64,000 nucleotides of DNA from Macrostomum hystrix (taxonomy: Eukaryota > Platyhelminthes > Macrostomidae), in contig CATNEN010000033.1 in assembly GCA_950097015.1 (NCBI GenBank), forward strand, positions 62,001 to 126,000, written 5' to 3'. Under the pieces are notes generated by a model that was not told where the DNA came from, made no database searches, and saw only the letters and a program-made list of their open reading frames with translations. The number at the start of each line of letters is the position of its first letter. Position 1 is the first letter of the stretch. The position numbers were made by a program, and so were the translations under genes. Positions 22,730 to 34,054 of this stretch are shown piece by piece.

Positions 22730-25221
22730 ATGAGGCGCAGTCCAGATGTGTGGAATCTGGCCGGAGCCAGTCGGAACGAAGCGGCTATCTACTACATCGA
22801 CTCGCAGCAGCAGCAGCAGCAGCAGTGGCAGCAGCATCAAATGCAGCAGCCAGCAGTCTACGTCAACTCCGGCTACTCAATCAGCGAGGCTGAATTCCAT
22901 CCCAAGCGTCTGCACCAGACGACGATGCAACTGCAGCAGCCATTACCATCTATTCTAGACAACGAAGACGACTACAGGGCCTGGCTGACTGCGAACTACC
23001 AGCCGATGTTCGCTCCCTACGCGTCTGTTAGAGGCATGCCGAATCGGCTGTTCCTGGAGCTGTTCTCGCGCCAGGATCTGCTGAGAAATCGGAAGCTCAC
23101 GGATCTGATGTCGCGCATCGATGCTAATCGTGACGGCCGCGTCTCCTGGCCGGAGTTCTACAGCTTCATGACTTACAGGCAGCGGCGCGAGGTGCCCGCA
23201 GGTCGGCGCTTCCTAAATGGAATAGTACGCGGCGCGGCGCCGGCGGCTGCGCGCAAGGAGAGCGAGGTTCGCGCCGACAATCTCGCCGCCGGGGAGCCGG
23301 TGCCTGGCGAGGCCTACTTGGAGTTCTACGACTGCAAGCCCCCGCCAATATTCGTGCCGCTAACTGTCGTTGGCATCTGGGTGGCATTCCTCATCTACAT
23401 GGCCGAGCTCAACAGGGGCCCCGAGTCGAATTGGGTCACCTGGACTGGCGGCGTGCCCTACTACAGTCCTCTGTGCTTCTGCCCGGCTAGGCGGCAAGAG
23501 GTGCGTCGATATTCACAAAGACATTCACAGAGACATTCACATAGATTTAGTCCAAGTCCCCAGTCCACGGACTGTTAGAAGTGGTGCATAATTTGAGGAT
23601 CGTTTAAATAGGAATACTTACTTGTTACTTAAGTAGTTGTGTTTCAAATTATTATCCTATTTCTCCCTTCAAACAAACAGGTGTGGCGCTTTCTCACCTA
23701 CATGCTGCTTCACGTTGGCTGGCATCACATCATATTCAACTCGGCCCTGACGCTGCTGCTGGGCATCCCGCTCGAGCTGGTGCACAAGGCCTGGCGGGTG
23801 GCACCCATCTTTCTCGCCGGCGTCCTGGCCGGATCCATGCTATCGTCTATGGCCGAACCCGCCGTCACCCTGCTGGGCGCATCCGGCGGTGTCTACGCCC
23901 TGATTGGCGCGCACTACGGCCTGGTGATCATGAACTGGGAGGAGCTGCAGGAGGGCTGGCAGGACTGGCGCAAGAACCCGCTGCGCCTATTCTCTAGCGG
24001 TGTGTTCCGCCTGCTACTGCTGACTCTGCTGGTGGCCCTGGACTTTGGCGTGGCGCTGTACAGGTGACACCGCTGTCCGTTGTCCGTTTCCTGAGTCTGT
24101 TCAGTCTGTTTCCAGTGTCTGTTCAGTCTGTTACTGGAGTCTGTTCAGTCTGTTTCCTGTGTCTGTTCGGTCTGTTTCCAGTGTCTGTTCAGTCTGTTAC
24201 TGGAGTCTGTTCAGTCTGTTTCCTGTGTCTGTTCGGTCTGTTTCCTGAGTCTGTTCAGTCTGTTTCCTGTGTCTGTTCGGTCTGTTTCCAGTGTCTGTTC
24301 AGTCTGTTTCCTGTGTCTGTTCAGTCTGTTTCCTGTGTCTGTTCGGTCTGTTTCCTGAGACTGTTCAGTCTGTTTCCTGTGTCTGTTCAGTCTGTTACTG
24401 GAGTCTGTTCAGTCTGTTACTGGAGTCTGTTCAGTCTGTTACTGGAGTCTGTTCAGTCTGTTTCCTGTGTCTGTTCAGTCTGTTTCCTGTGTCTGTTCAG
24501 TCTGTTACTGGAGTCTGTTCAGTCTGTTACTGGAGTCTGTTCAGTCTGTTACTGGAGTCTGTTCAGTCTGTTACTAAAGTCTGTTCAGTCTGTTACTGGA
24601 GTCTGTTCAGTCTGTTTCCTGTGTCTGTTCAGTCTGTTTCCTGTGTCTGTTCAGTCTGTTACTGGAGTCTGTTCAGTCTGTTACTGGAGTCTGTTCAGTC
24701 TGTTACTGGAGTCTGTTCAGTCTGTTACTGGAGTCTGTTCAGTCTGTTACTGGAGTCTGTTCAGTCTGTTTCCTGTGTCTGTTCAGTCTGTTTCCTGTGT
24801 CTGTTCAGTCTGTTACTGGAGTCTGTTCAGTCTGTTTCCTGTGTCTGTTCAGTCTGTTTCCTGAGTCTGTTCAGTCTGTTACTGGAGTCTGTTCAGTCTG
24901 TTTCCAGTGTCTGTTCAGTCTGTTTCCTGACTGAGCAACCTGATCACACCAGAGTGTTAAGCATGACCTGCCCACCCATCCAGGCGTTACACCTTGGCCA
25001 GCTTGGACAACTCGGTCTCGCTGACCGCCCACGTCGCCGGCTTGCTGTGCGGCATCCTGGTGGGAGTTCCCTGCCTGCGCAATCTGGACAAGAAGCCCTG
25101 GGAGATGGTGCTGTTCTGGATAGCCATCGTGCTGCTCCTGGCCTTCTTAGTTCTGGCTGTGCTGTGGAACATCTTCTACAAGGGCTACCCGTTGGACATT
25201 CCGTGCAATTTGGGAACTTGA
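22730..25221 (+). CDS. Rhomboid intramembrane serine protease with EF-hand (RHBDL-like)
   Basis: Rhomboids cleave single-pass membrane proteins inside the membrane. Exons 22730-23500, 23681-24063 and 24984-25221 give about 463 residues. The N-terminal cytosolic part has a glutamine run, then an EF-hand with the loop DANRDGRVSWPE, as in RHBDL1/RHBDL3. The first membrane helix is FVPLTVVGIWVAFLIYMAEL. The core follows: WRFLTYMLLHVGWHHIIFN, the catalytic serine in GASGGVYALIGAHYG, and the catalytic histidine in SLTAHVAGLLCG after the second intron. A final helix and a short tail with two cysteines end the protein. ATG 22730 is the first clear start; the frame stays open upstream to about 22673, so a further 5' exon is possible. 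Intron 2 is almost entirely minisatellite. Confidence 0.92.
24073..24940. repeat. 21-bp minisatellite in rhomboid intron 2
   Basis: About 41 units of TGTCTGTTCAGTCTGTTTCC, alternating in blocks with GAGTCTGTTCAGTCTGTTACT. It begins about ten bases after the GTGACA donor and ends about 45 bases before the acceptor. The array is open in two forward frames and encodes Ser/Val/Cys/Leu repeats that are not expected to be translated. Confidence 0.93.
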
Positions 25222-25329
25222 GACTAAGACTTAAGTAGTGCAATTTGAGAGTTAAAAGATAAAAACTTGAGAGATAGGATTTAGAAAATGGGATTTAGAA
25301 GCTGAGAAATTTGATTCAGAAATCTGGAG

Positions 25330-25600
25330 TCGGCATTTGGGATTCGGGAATTGGGATTCGGGAATTGGGATTCGGGAATTGGGATTCGGGAATTGGGATT
25401 CGGGAATTGGGATTCGGGAATTGGGATTCGGGAATTGGGATTCGGGAATTGGGATTCGGGAATTGGGATTCGGGAATTGGGATTCGGGAATTGGGATTCG
25501 GGAATTGGGATTCGGGAATTGGGATTCGGGAATTGGGATTCGGGAATTGGGATTCGGGAATTGGGATTCGGGAATTGGGATTCGGGAATTGGGATTCTGG
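25330..25600. repeat. 14-bp minisatellite
   Basis: About 19 near-perfect copies of TTCGGGAATTGGGA lie about 110 bases after the rhomboid stop codon. Confidence 0.95.
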
Positions 25601-25609
25601 ATGAAGGGA

Positions 25610-26455
25610 TTTGCGAGCTGCATGGGATTTAGAAGCTGGAGTTCTGCTCGCTAATCCGGGGACAGGGGTTTGAAGGGACTGATTGTATTGAATAAGCACC
25701 AATCATTTAACAAAACTAATTAACATTTAAGTAATCTTAACATGTTCCCAAATTATCCACAGTACTTACATTTTAACTTAAAGGCAGTTGTACACTCTCT
25801 TCTTGTTGTCATCCTTAAGTAAAATTTCTTTTTTCTTCATTACTTATTCAAAAAACAAGTTGAACAATTCAGCGAACTGTTAGCAGCTTGTTCACTCATT
25901 CTACTCGGACCTGTAAAAACACATTCTCTTCCCAGTTATAGTTTCTTTAAAAAACGCGCACTGGATAATAGGACACTAAGTTTTCATTTTGTTTTTTTAT
26001 AAAAATCTTTAGAACTGTGTTCTAGCTGTGTGTCTGCGACGCCACAATTACTTACGAATAAACTTTTACTTTAATTGATCCGAACGCGGAGCCTTTAATA
26101 CAGCTTTACTCTCATAGCAAGTTCACGAATTCTCAAACTACGAGTGGCAGTGTACAACTTACGCTGGTACATAATCTGTAAATATAAAAAAACTGGAGAT
26201 TTTTACAAGAAAAGCGCTTTGTAATCTTCAATTTTCGATACTGCAACTACTAAACAATGTACTTTGTAGTAGTAGTGGCTAGGATGCGCGTACAAGCTAT
26301 ACTACTAATCTTGCTTCAGTAGTAGAAGTAGTATTTGAAGCACCATAAAAATACATCAGAAAGCGCTCTATTTTGCTAGCCCATTAGTGACAGAAACTAA
26401 GGAAAACTTTCGGTGCATTTACTTTGCTTCGTATAAAATTTTTTTCGACTATCAA
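25610..26455. other. AT-rich intergenic spacer
   Basis: No gene seen. The sequence has several ACGAGT/TACTCG words but no array. Confidence 0.4.
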
Positions 26456-26461
26456 CTTAAC

Positions 26462-26985
26462 CAATAGAGTGGTATGGGTCATCCCTCAATGTACGAGTAC
26501 ATTGCTAGCCAGCAGAGTGGTATGAGTCATCGCTACATGCACTGCTAGCCTGCAGAGTGGTATGAGTCATCGCTACATGTACTGCTAGCCTGCAGAGAGG
26601 TATGAGTCATCGCTCCCTGTACTGCTAGCCAGCAGAGTGGTATGAGTCATCGCTACATGCACTGCTAGCCTGCAGAGTGGTATGAGTCATCGCTACATGC
26701 ACTGCTAGCCTGCAGAGTGGTATGAGTCATCGCTCCCTGTACTGCTAGCCTGCAGAGTGGTATGAGTCATCGCTCCCTGTACTGCTAGCCTGCAGAGTGG
26801 TATGAGTCATCGCTTCATGCACTGCTAGCCTGCAGAGTGGTATGAGTCATCGCTACATGCACTGCTAGCCAGCAGAGTGGTATGAGTCATCGCTACATGC
26901 ACTGCTAGCCTGCAGAGTGGTACGAGTCATCGCTACATGCACTGCTAGCCTGCAGAGTGGTATGAGTCATCGCTTCATTGCTGAC
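26462..26985. repeat. 40-bp minisatellite
   Basis: About 13 copies of a 40-bp unit beginning TATGAGTCATCGCTACATGC and ending TAGCCTGCAGAGTGG. Variants are CTCCCTGT for CTACATGC, and AGCAGAG for TGCAGAG. Confidence 0.93.
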
Positions 26986-26989
26986 TAAT

Positions 26990-27900
26990 GGTATGTTATT
27001 ATCGACGCTGGCGTCCACTTCACGCCCCAAAAGGCGTGATGGCTAAGTGCAAGCTTGCTGGTGCGGCTAGTAAGGCGCTATCAACATTACGGTATTTGCT
27101 GACTCATTCACTTTATCAAGAAATGAAAGCGAAGGCTAAACTTTTCTGCTCAATCCGATCAAACAATTTCCAGAATCACAAAAAATCTGCATCGTCAAGA
27201 TATTCAACGATTCGCGTCTGGGTGCTGCAACAAAAACCCACCAAAATAGGCATAATTATTATGCTCATAAAATTTCATCATGTTACTATGTCGTTTATCA
27301 TTGTTTATTTATTCCATTTATTATATAGTTAATTATTACATTATTGAACCAATATGGATTTATGGATATTCGATTCCTGACTCCATTAGCACTTCACTGG
27401 CCGTTAGCAAGACACGTAACTGTGCCATGGTCATTTCCCTCAGTCCATGGACTGAACAGCCGTACATCAGATACTCTACGCAATAGCTGCGGCTGGGCTG
27501 TCGGCTGCACATCTGGCTCAATCTGGCCAGGCGTAATCAATTCCAATAAATTATAGATTTCTATGTTTATATCAAGCTTCTTTAGTTTGATTTGGTTTTC
27601 CACAAAATATGGAAGCACCACTGGCTGTACGTCTGGCCATGCTGGGTGCAGTTATAAGATTGACTCAATAAAACTAATCACCTCAATGAATGGGCCTGAG
27701 AGAATAAATAAACTGCGCGGAAAATTCCGCTAAAAGATATAGAAAAAAACTGTATTTTTTAGCTACCTGCCAAACAAGCATCTATATAACAGTGCATCGT
27801 ACCTTCAATTTTAGTGATCGTAGGTAAAGTTTGCTGCCAATATACGAGTATATTAATGAAAAGCTGCTCAAATGTAAAGTTTCATTGCTGTTTCCCGTTG
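26990..27900. other. Intergenic sequence with palindromic dispersed motif
   Basis: No convincing gene. Position 27441-27454 carries the palindrome CAGTCCATGGACTG next to AACAGCCGTAC, a motif repeated elsewhere in the window. Confidence 0.4.
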
Positions 27901-27904
27901 GCGC

Positions 27905-28046
27905 GGCAGAGGTGATGGTGCGAAAGAACAATGGTGGAGTTTTGGGGTGCAAGAGAATTGCAGGCGCAGCTTTGCACCGGAGCGCCGGCATCCGGCATCC
28001 CTCCCAGATGTTGCGGTCGATGGTGGAGTTGCAGGCGTCCCACGAT
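27905..28046 (-). pseudogene. Partial chimeric copy of the C-type lectin gene region
   Basis: This stretch joins two pieces found apart at the lectin locus. The left half, including GTGCGAAAGAACAATGGTGG and the following bases to AATTGCAG, matches 28657-28715, downstream of the lectin stop. The right half, GCACCGGAGCGCCGGCATCC and on to GGCGTCCCAC, matches 28909-28981 inside the lectin exon. The about 180 bases between them in the parent are missing. It is a duplicated fragment with an internal deletion, not a gene. Confidence 0.8.
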
Positions 28047-28479
28047 TCAGCATTATTTTTCCACTAAAAAAGCAAAAGAGGGTTTTCTGGTTTGACCCAG
28101 TTATGGTTCTTCCACAAGTCAGGTAAAGTTAGCATTAATAAATTATGCATCGATCTAGCTGAGTTTGAGGCCAGCCGTACAAGTCCAGGTGCAAGCTAAA
28201 GCGGCAGCAATCATTTTGTTGCTGTTGTCGTTATGGTTATTCTCAGGTCGAAAAAAACGTGAAGTTTACTCAGGGCTTGTAAAAATCCTATCGCTGTCTT
28301 AAGGCATTGTGAAAGTAAAAAAATCGAGTATTTAATAAATTTCTTGTGCCTTGCATGCGAAAGACTGATATTGTCTCTTAACTATGCAAGAGCCGCATAG
28401 GAATATTTTGTGAAAATTCCATTGTAACTTCAGAGAAAAAGCGGCGAAGCAAAGTGAATGTGATCGGTATTTTGCCAGT

Positions 28480-28640
28480 GGCGGAGTGAGGTGGGTGTAG
28501 ATAGTGGCAGGGTGAGGTGGGTGTAGATGGTTAGTGGCGGAGTGAGGTGGGTGTAGATGGTTAGTGGCGGAGTGAGGTGGGTGTAGATGGTTAGTGGCGG
28601 AGAGAGGTGGGTGTAGATGGTTAGTAGCGGAGTGAGGTGG
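28480..28640. repeat. 30-bp minisatellite
   Basis: Five or so copies of GTGGCGGAGTGAGGTGGGTG followed by TAGATGGTTA lie about 170 bases beyond the lectin stop. Confidence 0.9.
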
Positions 28641-28806
28641 GGGCAATAGGCCAGCAACAGAGGTGATAGTGCGAAAGAACAATGGTGGAGTTTTGGGGTG
28701 CAAGAGAATTGCAGCGGAGAGAGGCGGGTGCTGCATAATCGCGGAGAGATTGGGAAGTTTGGTACTGTGTGCAGTCCATATCAGGAGCTGAGTCAGAGGG
28801 TGAGCT

Positions 28807-29646
28807 CTAAAACACTGTCGGGCACTCGCAGATGTAGCCGATGGACGAGTAGCAGAAGAAATCGTCGAGGCCGCTGCTGAACTCATGGTACAGACAGGCG
28901 CAGCTCTGCACCGGAGCGCCGGCATCCGGCTGGCCCGCCTCCCAGATGTTGCGGTCGATAGTGGAGTTGCAGGCGTCCCACACCCAGTTGTCCTTCTTGT
29001 CGGCGCTGGCAATCAGCTGGAAACCGCTCAGGTGGTAGCTGACGCCTGGCGACCTGAGCGACATCAGCCAGGCCAGCTCGTCCGAGTCCCCTACGTCGGC
29101 CAGTTTAGCGAGGCCACCGTTGGCGGCGCAGGCAGCCTTGGCGGCCGATGACGTGGCCGTCGGCGATTTTACTACCTTGTATGAAGTGCCATTGCTGTGG
29201 GAGGACCGGATCGATACGGTAATGAGAACGTGAACTGTGGCTAGAGAACAAAGACGACCGCGTGCCTACCGAGAATGTGAATATCCGGTCGGACAAAGAC
29301 TGCCTGGAGCTGCGCCAGACAATCGACGCACAAATACTTTGCCATCGGCGCCGTCGCCGCTGCCGCAAGCCACAGACGAGTCCCTGACAGCATGGCTGCA
29401 CTTGTCGAAAAGGAATAGCCGGCATCGGCACAGGCTGAGCGGCTGGAAGGCCTGGCACCGCTGGTTGGCGGCACAGACCAGAGCGCACGACTGCGCGCCG
29501 CAGACTGCATGCAGAACTCGCTGAAATTCCAACCTTACCCCGCAGGCGCCGCCTGTGCCGGCCACTTGATCAAAGTCGGAGCAGGCTGCCGCTAGCTGTC
29601 GTTGCCATGGCAACACAAGCAGCAGCAACATATGGGATAAAGTCAT
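28807..29646 (-). CDS. Secreted C-type lectin-domain protein
   Basis: C-type lectin domains bind sugars or proteins, often with calcium, outside the cell. Exons 29270-29646 and 28807-29194 join across a phase-2 intron (donor GTAGGC, acceptor CCTCCCACAG) to give 254 residues. ATG 29646 starts a signal peptide (LSHMLLLLVLPW). A cysteine-rich segment with HAVCGAQSCALVCAANQRCQ and LCRCRLFLFDKC resembles PAN/apple-type modules. The lectin domain starts around SPTATSSAAKAACAANGG and includes LADVGDSDELAWLMSL, WVWDACNSTI, WEAGQPDAG and a terminal FFCYSSIGYICE. The usual calcium motifs (EPN/QPD plus WND) are only partly met: QPD is present, WND is not, so sugar binding is uncertain. An in-frame 18-nt GTAAGG..TTTCAG string lies in exon 1. 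Confidence 0.82.
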
Positions 29647-29699
29647 TATAGAAACGGAAGGGAAGTGGCATTTGGCTTCCAAAAGAGGTTTTCATGGCT

Positions 29700-30370
29700 T
29701 CATTAGCAGATGTGCAGGTAAGCCTTTTGTATCTCACTCTACCAAATGATGGCTTGTTTACTTCGTGAGAACCAATGCGCGATAGACGCCGGGGTAGCAG
29801 GCTATTGTGCTAAGATTGCTCAGGGGAAAAAACTGGGAATGCAATGTCTGGGGGAATTCTCTCATTCCAAGTTCCCATTGCTAGTTTATTCTCAAGCTGG
29901 CAATATCGGAAGGCGAATTAACGGAAAACTGTGCAACACTTTCAAAGACAAATAATCAGTTAGGTAAGAAATAAAAAAACTAAGAGAAAACTCATTACCT
30001 GAATACGGTTGGGCCAGTGGCTAAGTGACCGTGAAACTGGTATCTGGCATCTGATGCGTTTAAATATGCATTCTATACATCCAGTAATAATTATTAATAT
30101 TAATCATTGATTGCACCTCCCCCAATTACACCTTCCAGAGCCGCAGCTATCGCGCGGTGTATCTGAGGGCTGCGTACGGCTGTTCAGTCCATGGACTGGG
30201 GGGACGCCACACCTACCTCAATTACTCCAGCTGATGCTGGTACCCATTAAACACCTGGGTGAACTGAAGCAAAGCAAAGTGTCTTGCTAAAGGACACAAA
30301 TCGTTCCGAACCACCGACCTTGAAGTATGAAGCAGCCGGGCCTCCTTCCTGTGCTTCCGAGTGAAGAGGC
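29700..30370. other. Spacer with dispersed repeat remnant
   Basis: No gene. Around 30121-30325 is a likely old transposon piece. It carries the palindrome CAGTCCATGGACTG (30185-30198) and, further right, CCCATTAAACACCTGGGTG and GTGTCTTGCTAAAGGACACA, words I associate with short interspersed elements in many animals. Confidence 0.4.
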
Positions 30371-30379
30371 CCCGAATTT

Positions 30380-30760
30380 TGATGCTTGCTATACTCAGAT
30401 GCTTGCTATACTCAGATGCTTGCTATACTCAGATGCTTGCTATACTCAGATGCTTGCTATACTCAGATGCTTGCTATACTCAGATGCTTGCTATACTCAG
30501 ATGCTTGCTATACTCAGATGCTTGCTATACTCAGATGCTTGCTATACTCAGATGCTTGCTATACTCAGATACTTGCTATACTCAGATGCTTGCTATACTC
30601 AGATGCTTGCTATACTCAGATGCTTGCTATACTCAGATGCTTGCTATACTCAGATGCTTGCTATACTCAGATGCTTGCTATACTCAGATGCTTGCTATAC
30701 TCAGATGCTTGCTATACTCAGATGCTTGCTATACTCAGATGCTTGCTATACTCAGATGCC
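30380..30760. repeat. 17-bp minisatellite
   Basis: About 22 nearly perfect copies of ATGCTTGCTATACTCAG. Because 17 is not a multiple of three yet no unit frame contains a stop, all three forward frames are open; this is not evidence of a gene. Confidence 0.95.
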
Positions 30761-30919
30761 TTACTGCCGGCGCCAGTGCATATTCCTGCATTTCCTGTTG
30801 CAGCAGAAACTCAGCCAAAATGAAGGCAAGTCCATTTAAAAGACTCGCAGGGTCTGGTATTTCTAAGAAAAGTGACCAAATTAGCAAGCTAATGCAACAA
30901 GGTAAAATTCGGCAGATCA

Positions 30920-31685
30920 AATAATAAAACCTTGATTTTGCAGTCTATTTTGCATTCAGTTTTAGTTTGACAATGTAGAATTTCGCAGAGAGTTCTTATT
31001 TGAACTACAGCACAAGAAAAAAATCTTTTACACTGAATTCATTGATTCACTGTGATATCATATTGTTAGGTAGCGATTGACCAATTGTAATTGATTCTCA
31101 GCAGAATTCTCAGCCAATTCAGCTATAATGCGCGAGTGTACACGATAGAGCAGGACGATGAAGGGAGAGGTCGCAAAAAACAGTCGGACAAAATACGGGA
31201 ACGAATAAGTTAAGAGCGCCAAACTGATGCTACTTGTATTGCAGTAGATTTTTAGCTTTAAAAAACCAACCAAAGATCAAGCTGTCAAATTAGTTTAGGA
31301 AAATAGTGGACCGATTTGCTTACTAGATATGCTAGTTGTAGCCGACGAGACAGACTAGCGACCACAGACGAAAACCATCACCAATCAGCAAAAACAGGGA
31401 GGAAACAATTCGCTTCCAAAAAGCGTAACTTGCTACTGTCCGCTCGCAAGTAGGTAGTAGTATAAAGCGAAAACTTTAGCTTTGCCGTGGAAATATCAGG
31501 CGAGCAATTTTTTCAAGCCATAATAAGTAGAAATAACTTTATGTTAAAAATTAACAAAAACTGCACACTTTTATCAAGTATGAGGCGTCAGAAAATATCA
31601 GAAAACCAGAACGAGAACAGGGCAAAACAAAAGTATTGCAATGCCTGCTTTGCCAATGCCTCAACTGGGACGAAGAAGAGCTGCG
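30920..31685. other. AT-rich spacer
   Basis: No gene, array or RNA signal recognised. Confidence 0.4.
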
Positions 31686-31691
31686 AAGACA

Positions 31692-33200
31692 GTAGATGGG
31701 AGATAGGAGACAGGAGTCAGTAGGCAGCAGATGGGAGATAGGAGACAGGAGTCAGTAGGCAGCAGATGGGAGATAGGAGACAGGAGTCAGTAGGCAGCAG
31801 ATGGGAGATAGGAGGCAGGAGTCAGTAGGCAGCAGATGGGAGATAGGAGACAGGAGTCAGTAGGCAGCAGATGGGAGATAGGAGGCAGGAGTCAGTAGGC
31901 AGCAGATGGGAGATAGGAGACAGGAGTCAGTAGGCAGCAGATGGGAGATAGGAGACAGGAGTCAGTAGGCAGCAGATGGGAGATAGGAGGCAGGAGTCAG
32001 TAGGCAGCAGATGGGAGATAGGAGGCAGGAGTCAGTAGGCAGCAGATGGGAGATAGGAGACAGGAGTCAGTAGGCAGCAGATGGGAGATAGGAGACAGGA
32101 GTCAGTAGGCAGCAGATGGGAGATAGGAGACAGGAGTCAGTAGGCAGCAGATGGGAGATAGGAGACAGGAGTCAGTAGGCAGCAGATGGGAGATAGGAGA
32201 CAGGAGTCAGTAGGCAGCAGATTGGAGATAGGAGACAGGAGTCAGTAGGCAGCAGATGGGAGATAGGAGGCAGGAGTCAGTAGGCAGCAGATGGGAGATA
32301 GGAGACAGGAGTCAGTAGGCAGCAGATGGGAGATAGGAGACAGGAGTCAGTAGGCAGCAGATTGGAGATAGGAGGCAGGAGTCAGTAGGCAGCAGATGGG
32401 AGATAGGAGGCAGGAGTCAGTAGGCAGCAGATGGGAGATAGGAGACAGGAGTCAGTAGGCAGCAGATGGGAGATAGGAGACAGGAGTCAGTAGGCAGCAG
32501 ATGGGAGATAGGAGACAGGAGTCAGTAGGCAGCAGATGGGAGATAGGAGACAGGAGTCAGTAGGCAGCAGATGGGAGATAGGAGGCAGGAGTCAGTAGGC
32601 AGCAGATGGGAGATAGGAGACAGGAGTCAGTAGGCAGCAGATGGGAGATAGGAGACAGGAGTCAGTAGGCAGCAGATGGGAGATAGGAGACAGGAGTCAG
32701 TAGGCAGCAGATGGGAGATAGGAGACAGGAGTCAGTAGGCAGCAGATGGGAGATAGGAGACAGGAGTCAGTAGGCAGCAGATTGGAGATAGGAGACAGGA
32801 GTCAGTAGGCAGCAGATGGGAGATAGGAGGCAGGAGTCAGTAGGCAGCAGATGGGAGATAGGAGACAGGAGTCAGTAGGCAGCAGATGGGAGATAGGAGA
32901 CAGGAGTCAGTAGGCAGCAGATTGGAGATAGGAGGCAGGAGTCAGTAGGCAGCAGATGGGAGATAGGAGGCAGGAGTCAGTAGGCAGCAGATGGGAGATA
33001 GGAGACAGGAGTCAGTAGGCAGCAGATGGGAGATAGGAGACAGGAGTCAGTAGGCAGCAGATGGGAGATAGGAGACAGGAGTCAGTAGGCAGCAGATGGG
33101 AGATAGGAGACAGGAGTCAGTAGGCAGCAGATGGGAGATAGGAGACAGGAGTCAGTAGGCAGCAGATGGGAGATAGGAGGCAGGAGTCAGGAGACAGGAG
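31692..33200. repeat. 35-bp satellite with 560-bp higher-order repeat
   Basis: About 43 copies of a 35-bp unit: ATGGGAGATAGGAGACAGG then AGTCAGTAGGCAGCAG. Variant units (GGAGGC for GGAGAC, ATTGGAG for ATGGGAG) recur in the same order. The ATTGGAG variants at 32221 and 32361 reappear at 32781 and 32921, exactly 560 bp (16 units) later. Confidence 0.95.
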
Positions 33201-33654
33201 TCAGGAGAGAGCTCCGAGAGAAGAGCTGTATCCGAGCAGCTGATTGGGACAGCCGGACAGCAGGCCGGAACAGGTTCTACAGAATTCGACAGAAACAACA
33301 ACAGAAAAACATTGCTTCAAAGACAGCAGCTCTAAAGCAGGTGGCGTGTATCTTAGGCAACAGCAAAAATAAAGGAAAAAAATAGGTTTCTAAGCGCCAA
33401 CTACTAGAGTATCAACAATGCTACAAGTACTCTCACAAAGATATTAGTTTTCCTTTAAAAAACGCGAGCATGCATAGACAGCTTTGCGGAAAATGGCGAT
33501 TTGGGCCACAGAGATAGAATAGGAAGCACCTGACATTAGCCGGGATTAGAACAGAAGGTTGATTTGCATTTTACAAAAATAAAACAAAGCCGTAAAGCTG
33601 CACAATAAGGACTTAGATAATAAGACAAAAAATAGTGATCCTAAGCGGCGGTAC

Positions 33655-34050
33655 CGGCTGAACCTAAGGACCTGAGGCTTGGAAGCAGCTGAACCTAAGG
33701 ATCTGAGGCTTGGTAGCAGCTGAACCAAAGGATCTGAGGCTTGGTAGCAGCTGAACCAAAGGATCTGAGGCTTGGTAGCAGCTGAACCAAAGGATCTGAG
33801 GCTTGGTAGCAGCTGAACCAAAGGATCTGAGGCTTGGTAGCAGCTGAACCAAAGGATCTGAGGCTTGGTAGCAGCTGAACCAAAGGATCTGAGGCTTGGT
33901 AGCAGCTGAACCAAAGGATCTGAGGCTTGGTAGCAGCTGAACCAAAGGATCTGAGGCTTGGTAGCAGCTGAACCTAAGGATCTGAGGCTTGTTAGCAGCT
34001 GAACCTAAGGATCTGAGGCTTGGTAGCAGCTGAACCAAAGGACCTGATCC
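33655..34050. repeat. 31-bp minisatellite
   Basis: About 12 copies of a 31-bp unit containing GGATCTGAGGCTTGGTAGC then AGCTGAACCAAA. It directly abuts the next array. Confidence 0.92.
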
Positions 34051-34054
34051 TGAG

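Noticed and set aside
28332-29012. 226-codon minus-strand frame rich in THLTPPL
   Set aside because: Built from the 30-bp minisatellite and an alternate frame of the lectin exon.
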